Shown here: piece after piece, positions 11,961 to 22,882 of the stretch
Layout: each line of letters starts with the position of its first letter
Position numbering within the stretch: position 1 is the first letter of the stretch
DNA from: Jimgerdemannia flammicorona
Taxonomy: Eukaryota > Mucoromycota > Endogonomycetes > Endogonales > Endogonaceae
Length of the DNA stretch: 64,000 nt
Direction of reading: 5' to 3'
Assembly: GCA_003990745.1 (NCBI GenBank)
Contig: RBNI01000007.1
Span: 1-64,000 of the forward strand
The notes under the pieces: model-generated
What the model was told of the DNA's origin: nothing
Seen by the model: only the letters and a program-made list of their open reading frames with translations
Databases searched by the model: none
Translations under genes and position numbers: made by a program

Positions 11961-12469
11961 CTTTATTCTGAGTTCATTCCAATCACTCCCAGTTTCCCTC
12001 CCACAATTCTAACAAGCCAATAGAAACCCCCTTCAATGAATCCAGACCCATCAAGAGACCCTCACTCTAGCCAGAGATTTGCTGTAAGTCCACTAGCTAC
12101 AGATCTACTATACAATTGGAGAACAGTTGTAGAACCTTTCAGCAGCAGATCTAACCTATATCAGGAACTTCACTGGCCTCATCTGGAAAAATACTACTGC
12201 TGTAGACAGATTGTACACAATCTATAAATAAAATATCCCAGGACTGATACAGATACAATTCTCTCTAAATGATCTATAAAACATAAATTCTGCTACCTAC
12301 TGAAGTATCATCAATCATATTGAGATCCTGTTCCCAGAGGAAGAAGAAGAACCTGTTGAATGGAGTGAGACTGATCTGAATAAAGATACTGGATCAGATA
12401 TTGATGCTGAAGATGCTTATGCACATTGGAATGATGACTAAAGAATTGTCTGAGGACAGATCATCCTTT

Positions 12470-12481
12470 AGTGGGGGCTGA
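12470..12481 (+). other. Polypurine tract of G1
   Basis: AGTGGGGGCTGA directly precedes the right LTR. The identical 12-mer precedes the 3' LTR of G2 (46308-46319, minus strand). It would prime plus-strand DNA synthesis. Confidence 0.8.
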
Positions 12482-13728
12482 TGTGATGAGCAGTAGAATT
12501 GTACTGCTGAAATCATAAATTAGCCATATACTATATCTAGTATACTAAGTAACCAAGACTGTATTACAGTGCCAACCTATATAATTAGCCAGAGATATCA
12601 GAAACAGTATGTTTACTTAGACTGAGTGAGTATATTATATCAAGTGGGTATACTGACCAAGTGGGTACACTGTATTATCCAAGAATACTTGCTAAAGATA
12701 GCAATCTATAATTAGCAACATAGTAATCAGATAACAATCACAACTGTATAAAATACCCCAGAGACATGAGTGAATAAACCTCAGTCTGAAAAGTTGATAT
12801 AAACCAAAGAAGTATCTAAAGATTGAGTATTGATCTCTTTTCCCCACTCTAGTCCACTTTCTAATCCAAAGATTAATTGGTGTACTTACCACATAAGCTT
12901 GAATATTTGCTGCAAAAGTTCAAGTGAAGAACTTCTCCATCATTTGAGTAATCCACTACTTAAGAAATAAGCTACCATTTTCAAGAAGTCCACCAATTTA
13001 GAAAGAATCTATGTCATCTGCCATTTTCAAGTTACCTGCATTCCCAGAGAGCTCTTAAGGAACCTTACCATAAGCTAATCTAATAGGCACAACTTCACAG
13101 TGATTTTTTCATTCAAATAAAGCCAGTCTTTAATGTAACTTTGCCAAAAGAGAATCTTTTCTAGTAAAGTCACCAATTTAGAAGAATCTACAACATCTAT
13201 ATCACTCAAGTTATTTTCCAGAACTCTGCTGATTCAGAAAGAATCTATGACATCCAAGTTATTCACACTATCTGAGTTATTCATCTGTTTTCAGTGAGCC
13301 CAATTTACAAGAGTCCACACTACCCTCTATTTTTAGTAAATCAACATCCAAATTGAGTTATCTACTAATTTGTCAGACCATTATATATAAGGAGATCATT
13401 GTACTATACAAGATTATCACATAGAAAATCACATAAGAAGAACTATCAAATTGCCAAACTATCATATATAAGGAGATTGCCATACTATATAAAAATTACC
13501 CATTGATCAAAAAAGAAAAACATATAAATCACTACTATACTCAAGAACCTGTCTCAATAAGGAAATCACTTGTGGACATTCAGCTTTGACTATAATATCA
13601 CTAAACACCAAGGATCTCAGGAATCTTAGAATATTTTGTTACTTTTTGACAAAGTAACTAAGGGCTCAAGTCAAACTACATCAACCCCTAACCTTGTAAT
13701 TTACCTCTATTGAGTCAGGTACATTATA
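12482..13728 (+). repeat. Right (3') LTR of G1
   Basis: Begins TGTGATGAGC and ends ...GGTACATTATA, where the unmutated terminus (from G2) would be TACATTACA. It contains a TATA-like box, AATAAA and the terminal block shared by all five LTRs in the window. The first roughly 220 bases (U3) do not resemble the G2 LTR, whereas the remainder does. Confidence 0.88.
12747..12778 (+). promoter_or_regulatory. LTR TATA box and AATAAA signal
   Basis: TATAAAATA at 12747-12755 is followed 17 bp later by AATAAA (12773-12778) within 'gtgaataaacctcag', a segment conserved in every LTR here. The pair is where the U3 promoter and the R-region polyadenylation signal are expected. In G2 the TATA word is weaker while AATAAA is retained. 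Function is inferred from position only. Confidence 0.45.
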
Positions 13729-16488
13729 ATAGATATATATTTAATAAGTTTTATCTGAGTCAATGGTTTAATATAAAAAAGATCCATACTGGTTTTTTAG
13801 TATTTAGGGTCAATATATTATGATTAATAAGTTAGAATCATCATTCTTATTATAGTAAGATGATATATTATAATATATATTATAGATAATGTATGGAAGA
13901 TATTGAGAACTACTATATATATATATTTAATCTTTATATTCATCCTTATCTATTTTATAATAGAGACTGGAAAGACTATCTCAATAGTTATAAGGTCTCT
14001 TAATTCTCTAAGATAGTTGAGCCATATCTCTTATTGATATTTTGTAAGAGAGTCACTTTATTAGAGTACTATTATGTAGTTCTGAAAGGGGTTTCTGGAA
14101 GTTCTGAATATTCTGAAAGACAGTTTTCTTAAGGTTAAGATCAATTTCATATAGAGTATATCCTCTATATATATTGATTTCAAGATTAGATTGATATCTC
14201 AACCAAAGTTCTTTTTTAGACTTATTCTAAATATTTAGGATTTCCATATTTCAGAAAGTTCAAGAAACTAAGACCAGCTTAGTTGAATCAGTATATCACT
14301 ATAGATAATATCTAATTAGGAAATTACAGAATCTAGTTAAGAGTGAGATCTAATATAGGATAAATTTACTTAAATGTAGTTTGTAGATTATTAAATAGGT
14401 TTATTTGCTATTCATAATATTGTTATACTAGAAGTAGTATGTAAAGGGATATTTGTGTAAGGAAGTGTTCTTGAGTTCTGGATTATTTTTGTCTAAGTTT
14501 TTATCTGAGTTTCTGAGATCTGGAGGAGTGGATATTTTTATTAATAGGAAGCTATCTGGATATTCTTCAATGAGATCACTATTGATGACAGCATCTCTGA
14601 TAACATAGTTATCTAAGAAGAGTGTTCATTTATATAGTAATAAGTTGAAACCATATTACTATCCCATAGGATAGTATCATCTATCCCATATACTAGATTA
14701 GATTTCAGTAATTAAAGGAGGAATATATCATCTTTACTTTTATCAGATTCACTGTCAGATACCTTCAATAGGTTACAGTACTATGTGTTGCAGAGTAATA
14801 GTGTACTGGTGGCTTTAGTTCATTTTGCTCATACTTAGAAGATAGAGTTATTGGTTTAATCTTGAGAGTTTTCTGAAGCTACAGGTTATATTCTACAGTC
14901 TCTTTATTATAATTGAAGTAATTAGATATGAATACAGATTGGTACTTATGTCAGTAGTTATTATCTCAATAGATCTCATTTGATGGTTATAAACTGATAT
15001 AAGTTTATCAGTAAGATTGATAGAGTGATCAGAGTTGGCATAGATCCTTAGCTGGAGGTCATGTCAGTATTAGAGAGATTATTATCTTCTGCTTTATCAT
15101 TATCAAACTGATTATATTATAGATATTCTTTATGATATATCTAACTTGGGGCATTTGCAGGATGTGGTCATTGAGATATAGAAGAATCTGTCTGTAGTTT
15201 GGGTATTCTCAATATACTTATAGTTGAGTTCTTATATCATATCATTAATTTAGCTATAGGAATAGATGGCAACCATTTCAGTATTAGTAACTTGAAGGTG
15301 AGATATAAAAGTACTATACTTATAGAAGAGTTCTTAGTATTTGCAAGTTATAAATTTCTAGTATTGAGACATTTCAGTAATATCTATATAATAGTAATAA
15401 CTAATCATATTTTTCAGAAGATAGTCAATCTGATAATAGCTTGAGATTTGTCTAATTCAGTAGGCCTCACTAAGCATGTTCAGAGCATTTTATTGGGCTT
15501 TTATGAAATAGAGAAGTACTAGGCTATAGATATTCATGAGTGGCAGAAGAGCTATAGCTTAATTGACAATGATACTCCAAATATCAGTACAGATATAGTT
15601 GTAGATTTCAGTGGTCATATTTGATATATATTTGAGAGATTGATTATTTGTTTGGTTTGCCATTTTGATATGTCCATATATTAAGTATATGTATATACTT
15701 TTAGTTCTGATTTATAAGATTCTGTTTTTATAAATCTTATATTCTATAACTTTGAGTTAACTCAGCTTTATGATCTGTAACTCTAGTTTGACTCAGCTTT
15801 GTAATCTTATATGTGATTTATAAATTGATTCTGAGCATGATGTATAATTTTAATAGTTTGAAGATTGTACACTTATATATTTTCTCATTGATGTCTTCTT
15901 ATATCTTCTAGTAATATATAAATCTAGCTAATATGATCATAGATCTGATTCTTATTACTATATTTCCAAATACCTCCATTATATACTAATATTACTAACT
16001 TTAGTATCTCTGTTGTCTTCTAGTACTGTAATCTTATATCATTAACTTTATACTAGCTCAGATATAGCAGCATCCTCTTTTCTCAGTAATGAGACTGAAT
16101 ACAATGTGTAGGAATGAGCAGTTTATATAGCAGAATATATAAGCCATTCAGTAGAACTTATAGCAGATAAATATACAAGTTACTCAGTAACTCATAGTAG
16201 GTAAACCAGAGCCAGCAGATCACTCAGTAGGTTGAAGCCCATTTCTAGATATATGCCCATATCCAGATACAGGCCCAGGCTCAAGAGGTGGCTAGGTCTG
16301 CTGTCTACTACCATTATAGTACTTTGTACTACAGCCATGACTAAGGCACTGAGGACCAATCAGGCTGCTGTCCCTCTTGCAATAATTAACAGTCAGACAG
16401 CCAACCCTGTCCCAGCATCTGGTGATACAAAGCTCCACCAATCAGATCTTATAGGCAGCTATAATGTAGGGTGAGTTTTTGAACTGTC
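13729..16488. other. Unassigned AT-rich, RIP-type DNA
   Basis: About 2.8 kb with no open frame that I can defend. The longest frames (for instance 15199-15444, 81 codons) are hydrophobic products of AT-rich sequence. Stops are dense in all frames. The plus strand is purine/T biased, as in other mutated repeats, so this may be an old transposon of a type not otherwise present in the window. Towards the right (16200-16480) base composition becomes more balanced and an 80-codon frame (16232-16474) appears, without recognisable motifs. Confidence 0.4.
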
Positions 16489-16990
16489 AGTCTCTGTAAC
16501 TATATCTTTATGACTATTTTATTTTATTTTGTCATCTAGTTGGTGAATATCTCTGTGACTGAAGCCTGATGACCATTCTATTATTTTATCTGGTTGGCAA
16601 ATATCTCTGTGACTGAAGCCTTATAGCTATTCTACTTATTTTATTTCATTATTAGTTGGTGAACATCTCTGTGACTGAAGCCTGATGACCATTTTATTTA
16701 TTATCTATTTGGTGAATGTCTCTGTGACTGAACCCTGATGACCATTCTATTTTTTATTACCTGGTCAGTGAACAGAAGCCTGATGGCCATTCTATTTATT
16801 TTATTTATTATCTGGTTGGCGAACGCCTCAGTGACTGATGCCTGATAACCATTCTATTATTTTATTATCTGGTTGGTGAATGTCCATTCTGTTTATTTTA
16901 TTTATGATCTGGTTGGCAAACGTCTCTGCGACTGATGCTATATGACCGCATTTATTATTTGGTGAAGCCATTTGATCATTTTATTTCCAT
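16489..16990 (+). repeat. Minisatellite, about nine units of 40-65 bp
   Basis: The phrase 'ctctgtgactgaagcctgat' recurs with small changes roughly every 53-64 bp, each time followed by 'gaccattctatt', a TTTATT-rich stretch and 'ctggttggtgaa'. About nine imperfect units are visible between 16489 and 16990; unit 8 lacks its first half. No frame is kept across units (lengths are not multiples of three), so it is unlikely to code. It sits exactly at the border between AT-rich repeat DNA and the balanced-composition island. Confidence 0.85.
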
Positions 16991-18665
16991 GACAATCATA
17001 AATTCTAATATGATGTTTTTTTATTTAAAATAACCAGGATCGTCACATTGATATTCAAACATGCCAAGTCATCATTCATTGCCATTCTGCATTCATTGTC
17101 GTTCTGCACTTAGTATTCTGCTTAGTTGCCATTCATAGCCATTCTGCGCTTAATCGTCATTTTGCATACTACTTGTTTATTTTGAATAAATCACTGCATC
17201 GGTATATTTGGGAAGGGTGAGGAAGAGGGTACAGAAACCAGAACCAGAATCTACCAACGAATTAGCCAAGGTTTCGACAGAACTCGCACGTCTTCGTCAG
17301 AATCCACAAATTCCCCAGAATCCACTAATTCCCAGAATCCACCGAATCTCAGAACCTGGAGTGCCTCGGGGAACGATCCCTCGCATTATCCACATAGCCT
17401 CCTGGCCTTTTCGCGTTCCGGTGGCCTTTTCGCGTAGGGTTTTCGCGGCACTCTCGAACTACCCCCAATTCGGCGAGGCCACCTAAACCCCCGCGAAGAA
17501 CACCATTTTAATTTCCTGATGAACGTCAACTTGTTTTTGGTCCACACCTTATTGAGCTGCCATCCATGGTGCTCTTGTAATCTTTTGTATCCTGTTCAAG
17601 ACAATGGATCGTGACATTCTCATGCTGTTTGCATTTATTTTGTGCCTCCACGGGATTACGATGTATGGCGGAAATATCTCTCTCGATAATTTTCCACTGT
17701 CATGGCTGCTACAATCTATCATGGTTTTGTTCAGAATGAGCAAGGGCAATTTCGGTACACGAGCTCGTGGTAGTGGCTAATTGTGGCCGGCATCAAGCTT
17801 GATGAGGCGTAGAGACGCAGGATGGGAGTTTGCGCAAAGGGTCTTTAAGGCCCGAGTGAAGTGGCACCGGCGGGATACGGTTGCTTGGTCGAGCCGGTGC
17901 GGGAGATAGGGCGGAAGGGCATATCGGTGCTTTATTTTGCAGACAGGATTTTGGGTGCCAGGTGCCAAATTAGGACAGGAAGGGAAGGCGTATATATATG
18001 TTTGCAAAGCTGATGGCGATTGAAGGGCACGTTTGAAAGTTGAAATGGTATGAGATCATTAGTCAACAGCATATTCGTTTTCGCCAACGTGATCTCAGCT
18101 GTTTCGCTTTGACTATCGATATGCCAAAAAAAAAAATAAAATAAAATTTGGAGGGTCAATTCAAAAGTTGTATCGCGCTCCTCTGAACAATGTCGGCGAT
18201 AAACGGCACCTGGTTGAGATCGAATGTGTTTGCTCTGAAGCGGAATAATTAAAGACCAGTTTACTTTAAGCTTGTGTTATGGTTCTGGTTCCGGTTCCTT
18301 TAAACTGTTCACCGCAAACTGTTTTCCTAAAATTAGGAAAGGACAAGCTTTATATGTACCACACCCCGTCCACGGCCCAGACAAGTATAGTTAGTACATG
18401 GAGCCAAAATAGTTCCACTTCGTGTTAACGTCGTTTCCTCATTGTCAGGGTGTGTTTCGCCTGTTCAATGTTTGGCGCAAATAACCCAGCATTCCCTGCC
18501 GCACGACATATAGTCCCATATTATGACATATGAAGGTTGCTGAAGTTGTCTCGAAATGACTCGTTCACACTTTATTCATCTACATTATCTTCATTGCACG
18601 TTTGAATAATGTAAATAATATGGCGAGAAATCGGTAATGATTTGACCACACTCGTTGACTGAACG
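16991..18665. other. Balanced-composition island, no gene recognised
   Basis: From about 17000 the sequence has normal CpG frequency and no RIP signature. At 17050-17170 a short imperfect repeat based on 'gccattctgc' occurs. A 92-codon frame at 17208-17486 has no ATG at its start and no family resemblance. The stretch nearest the ankyrin gene (18130-18665) is its 3' flank, holding a short A-rich tract (18126-18145). I see no complete gene. Confidence 0.5.
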
Positions 18666-19948
18666 TTATTGTGAAGCACTTTTGCCAGATACATCCTTTA
18701 TATCTTCCAAAAACCCAACAGTGGCTTTGCTCAATTCAATAAGGCGAAACTTGTGGCCATCATGAATACGAGCTTCCTTTTGATAACATGAACTGCAGAA
18801 ATCAAAATCTGTACACGTCGTGCACTTGTGTCTTTCTCCAGTAATTGGGCTCATCTTACACCCATCACAGGAAAATCCAGTGTGGATCGGTCGTTCAATA
18901 GCCAGCTGCAATGGCGTTCGACCTTCATTTGTCTTGGCATTTGCGTCCGCACCAAATTCGCCAATGAGTAACTTTACCATTTCCATGCGGCCATGCTGAG
19001 CAGCGATGTGGAGCGGTGTCTGATTATCCTTCGCCATGGCATTGGCATCCGCCCCAAATTTGCTGGTAAGTATCTTTACCATCTCTATGCGGCCACCCAG
19101 CGCGGCGAAGTGGAGCAGTGTCCGACCATCATTTGCCTTAGCGTTGGAGTCCACATTAAACTGAGTTACCAACAACTGCAAAATATCGATATGCCCATTT
19201 TCCACGGCATAAAACAAGGGCGTCAATCCGGCGCTGTCCTCGGCGTTGGCGTCCGCCTTGGAGTCCGCCAAGAGCACCTTTACGACCTCGACGTGCCCGT
19301 TCTGCGCAGCGAGGTGAAGCGGCGTGTATCCACTATTGATCTTGGCGTTGGGGTCCGCCTTGGAGTGGGCCAAGAGCACCTTTACGACCTCGACGTGCCC
19401 GTTCTGCGCAGCGAGGTGAAGCGGCGAGTGTCCAAGATTGACCTTGGCGTTGGCGTCCGCCTTGGAGTGGGTCAAGAGCACCTTTACGACCTCGACGTGC
19501 CCGTTTTTTGCTGCTTGGTGAAGCGGCGTCCTTCCATCGTTGTATTTGGCATTGACGTCCGCCCTGGAGTCCGCTAAGAGCACCTTTACGACCTCGACGT
19601 GTCCGTTCTGCGCAGCGATGTAAAGGGGCGTCGCTTCTTCATTTTGCCTGGCGTTGGGGTCCGCCTTGGAGTGGGCCAAGAGCACCTTTACGACCTCGAC
19701 GTATCCGTAAGATGCTGCGAAGTGAAGGGGTGTCTATTCGTCTTTTTGCCTGGCGTTGGGGTCCGCCTTGGAGTGGGCCAAGAGCACCTTTACGACCTCG
19801 ACGTGCCCCTTGTTTGAGGCGCCGTGAAGCGGCGTCCATTCGTCCTTGTTCGTGGCGTTGGGGTCCGCCTTGGAGTCGGCCAAGAGCAGCTTTACGACGT
19901 CGAGGTGCCCCTCATTCGCGGCGTAGTGGAGGGGTGTCCAATTTCTGT
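18666..19948 (-). pseudogene. Ankyrin-repeat protein with C-terminal ZZ zinc finger, 5'-truncated
   Basis: The minus strand encodes about eleven ankyrin repeats of 34 residues, most built on [19 protein letters not shown] with ADxNA at the end. The last three are more diverged. A ZZ-type finger follows (18740-18875): C-x2-C-x11-C-x2-C-x5-C-x2-C and then H-D-G-H. The stop is at 18666-18668. Ankyrin arrays and ZZ fingers both bind protein partners; the true target is unknown. One in-frame TAG (19734-19736) sits where all sister repeats have Trp in the second position before TPLH, a single G-to-A change. Upstream of 19948 the frame hits a stop and the sequence turns abruptly into AT-rich LINE-A DNA, so the 5' end and start codon are lost. 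Without the TAG the remaining part would be an ordinary coding exon, and I saw no intron in it. Confidence 0.85.
19249..19930 (-). repeat. 102-bp near-identical ankyrin coding repeats
   Basis: The ankyrin units in this part are so alike at the DNA level that long words such as 'caagagcacctttacgacct' recur every 102 bp, about seven times, with few silent changes. This points to recent tandem duplication or gene conversion rather than old, separately evolving repeats. The array is CpG-rich and unmutated apart from the one TAG. Confidence 0.85.
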
Positions 19949-21002
19949 TAGCATGTTAGAAAGGACTATAGTATAGAAATGAGTTTTTTTAGCAATAAGA
20001 GTATATAGATCAGATGTAGTGAGAGTTAGCTACTGAATATAAGTAGAAGAGAGCTGAGACTAATGAGCTTTACTAATAAGATATAAGCAGAGTATTGGTC
20101 TGAGAGTACTCAGAATAGTAAGTCTGAGAAGAGAAAAAAGATGAGTACTGAGAGGGCTAGAGGATTAATATCTGATAGAATAGATATAAAACTAGTAGAG
20201 CTATTAGTATGAGTGAGAGTATGATAAATAATAGTATGATAGAAATCTGAGAAGTAACTGCTGATAGTAAAACTGAGTAGACAGAATATACTAGAAAAAG
20301 AAATCTAATAAATAGTATAATAAGACTAGTAGTAGCTTTATTACTTAAGAAATTAATCTCTAAATTTATTATTATTTTATACTTCTGAGAGCTAACAGTA
20401 ATAGCCAAGATAGTTTGAAAACTAAATGTAAGCCAGATAGCTAGAGCAGTCTTAGTAAATTTCTATATAAGTTAGAGAAGATTAAGATAAAGATTAAAAA
20501 TATAGAGCTATTAAAGGAGGCTCTGAAAACTAGATTAGTAGTTAGAGAAGTAGTGGTATTATATATTAGCTCAGTATCTGAAATGAGATCTGAAAATAGT
20601 TCAGCTTTTAGTAAAATAGATATCTATAGTAATAGCTATTAAGAAAGATAGAGAGTAAAAGAAACTATATTAGAGTATAATGATATAGTAAATATTGGAT
20701 TTCAGGTCTGAGAGAGGATCTCATCAAGATAGAAGATATATATAGATATTCAGTTTTAGCTTATTGAGAGAGAGACTACTGAGAAGACTAGAGACTAGTC
20801 TTTGGTTTTGATATAAGATACTTTTACTAATAAGATAATAAGAGTAAAAAGAAATAAGAAGAAGAAGAAGAATCTGTTAAAGATTCTAAAGAAATATAGT
20901 AAGATAGTAAAGTATAGTAGTAGCATAGCAGGTATATATGATATCAATATACTTGGAGATAGTAAATAGTAAAAAGATTTATATAAATAAAATAATATAT
21001 TG

Positions 21003-22560
21003 TTGAGTACAGCTAGGCAAAGTGCTGGACAGAATTAGTATTCCTTCATAATTTTAAGCTTTTATGTTAAATCTGTTGGAGGGTAGTAGGGCAGCACTAA
21101 TGTATAATAGTCACTAAGATCTGGCATTCTCTTTAGAGAGAGGAGTTCCCCAGAAGGATCCACTGTCTCTTATTTTATATACAGTTTCATTGGAGTCTCT
21201 GATGGATAAGATTTATTCTATAGTATAGTGTGGAAGGTGGGGGTCTTTGCAGATGATATGGTAGTTGAACTTGGATCAGTAGTAGATGTTGAGATACTTA
21301 AGGAGACAGTAGAATGGTACAAAGCACACTCTGGAGCATAACTCAACTGGCATAAGTGTGAGATAATGGTGTTGAGAAATAGACTAGTGAGAGGGGATGT
21401 CATTGGAACAATTATCCGACAGAATGGTACCTGGGTATCTTCCTTTTGGTATATGGATCTGTCTGACTATAGGTGTGGTGAGAGAGGAGGGAAGCCATCT
21501 GGAGGGAGTCTCTTAAAAGTTGGAGAGGTTGCTATATCTCTCTAGCAGACCTGGTATCGATTCTGAATGTATACTAGTTCTCTAAGCTGTGGTATATTGC
21601 ATATCACTTAGACTTTCTAACATGGATGATGAAGAGACTGATGAAGCTAACTAGAGATTGAATTTGAGCTAAGAGGTAGTCCCAGATCAGTTGGAATACT
21701 CTTTCAATGCTAGTGGTTAGAGGGGGGCTGAGACTGGTGGATTTTTCTAAGAGGCTATACTGCCTGAACACTTGGTGACTGAAGCAAGCTATTGAACTAC
21801 AGAGAGGGGGGTGGGTGCCTCTGATGCAGAAGGTGTGGGAGATGAGATTCTCTCCAAGAGGGTCCTCAGGGGACTTGCTATTGCTGGTGGGTCTGAGTGG
21901 GAGCCATCAGTTAAGATATAAAGGCTTCTGGTGTGGGATGATAGATAGAGCTCACTGTATTAGCTTATACTAATGTAGCAATGAAGGGGAGATACTGTAG
22001 AGATCAGCTATATAGAGATGGGACAGACTGCTTTTGGAGAGTATTTAACTTATTGAGTTCAATATTGGTAAGAGAGTGGAGTTTCAGAGGAGACTAGGTT
22101 AGAATATTTGGCCTGGTAGTTAGCAAGCAGTGGGGATTGGTGAGGAGTAGGACTGAGCAGAACTCTGGTCATAGAGTACTGAGGTGAGGAGGGGGCTTTC
22201 TTCCAAGTTCTGGGTAGTATAGTCACAGATACTTCAGAGAAATATTATATTGAATGTCTATACTAGGTATCTGATAGATGGTGGGCAACTAGAATATGAG
22301 GAGTGTTATAATGTTAAACAAGTGGGGGGATTTGTATAGACATCAGAGCTTGGCTGGGAGAGTGCAAGATTCTGGAAAACTTTTGGTTTGCTGTAGATAA
22401 ATGGTTGAGAGTCAAGAGGAGACCAGATGGGGAGAGGGGTCAATGGGAAGATTTGAGAACTAGGTTGGTGTAGAGTGTAGGCAATGAATGGCTCACTATA
22501 GGGTGGGTTTTAGCTATATAGGTAGAGCTGACTGGATATTGGCTCTTTGTTTTTGAAGAG
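21003..22560 (+). pseudogene. ORF2 C-terminal part of A1 (RT end and C-terminal domain)
   Basis: Translation includes G-V-P-Q-K-D-P-L-S (21145-21172, Gly changed to Lys in the usual GVPQGDPLSP motif) and V-F-A-D-D-M-V-V (about 21242-21266), the catalytic FADD box. The C-terminal domain corresponding to 59100-59930 of A5 follows, including the Cys-rich patch at about 22290-22370 in which Cys codons are partly lost. Several stops. It would have reverse-transcribed its own RNA at a nicked target; this copy cannot. Confidence 0.75.
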
Positions 22561-22764
22561 GGGTAATAGATGAGCCTGTAAGAGAAGTTATTAAGATGAG
22601 AGGGGTTGATGGGAGATATACTGATAGAGTGATGGATAGATTGGATTCCCCAGGGTGGGTATCATCATCATCTGGTGTAAAAAATCTATGAACAGAGTGG
22701 TAGATAGGTTGTGATGGTTAATAATCTAGTGGTCTTTAATCATGAAGGGGCAGAGAGAGGAGAG

Positions 22765-22776
22765 CCCCCTAGGGGG
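22765..22776 (+). other. Palindrome in LINE-A 3' UTR (A1)
   Basis: CCCCCTAGGGGG lies about 95 bp before the poly-A tail and is followed by 'atcagat'. The same palindrome and following word occur in A5 (58853-58864) at a similar distance from the 3' end, although the surrounding UTR has diverged. Possible recognition element for reverse-transcriptase binding; that role is inference. Confidence 0.6.
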
Positions 22777-22858
22777 ATCAGATAAGAGCAGGCTCAATGT
22801 ATTTTATATAGAATAGATAGATATATTAATAAAGGAAGGAGTCTAAGAGACTATGTAT

Positions 22859-22882
22859 AAAAAAAAAAAAAAAAAAAAAAAA
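22859..22882 (+). repeat. Poly-A tail of A1
   Basis: Twenty-four A residues directly after the 3' UTR word 'gagactatgtat'. Marks the 3' end of A1. Confidence 0.85.

Larger units (their letters stand above)
3717..13728 (+). mobile_element. Ty3/Gypsy retrotransposon G1, both LTRs
   Basis: A 10.0-kb copy with direct LTRs (3717-4953 and 12482-13728), a primer-binding-site candidate, gag, protease, Cys-rich linker, dUTPase, reverse transcriptase, RNase H, integrase and a polypurine tract, all on +. The 4-bp word ATAG flanks it on both sides (3713-3716 and 13729-13732), consistent with a target-site duplication of the size made by Ty3/Gypsy integrases, though in AT-rich DNA four bases are weak evidence. 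Stops and frameshifts occur throughout. Order of domains with integrase last places it in Ty3/Gypsy rather than Copia. Confidence 0.93.
19949..22882 (+). mobile_element. LINE-A copy A1, internally deleted, with poly-A tail
   Basis: A plus-strand LINE whose left part (to about 20995) matches the first half of ORF1 in A4 (about 38760-39460). At about 20995-21003 it jumps to the reverse transcriptase region equivalent to about 42235 of A4, so some 2.8 kb (end of ORF1, endonuclease, first half of RT) is missing. It continues to the 3' UTR and a 24-A tail. The left end abuts the ankyrin gene; no target-site duplication is evident. RIP-type decay is strong in the left part and lighter in the right part. 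Confidence 0.85.

Noticed and set aside
14760..15450. Possible relic of a fungal DUF3435/Crypton-like recombinase
   Set aside because: A few words in one frame gave a vague resemblance, but no catalytic pattern could be followed and stops are dense. Left as unassigned.
17208..17486. 92-codon plus-strand frame in the GC-balanced island
   Set aside because: Begins with TTG rather than ATG, Pro/Arg/Ile-rich with low-complexity parts, and no family resemblance. Could be part of an exon, but nothing supports it.
18993..19951. Long plus-strand frames with [15 protein letters not shown] repeats
   Set aside because: Mirror frames of the 102-bp ankyrin repeats on the minus strand. The minus frame gives canonical ankyrin and ZZ motifs.
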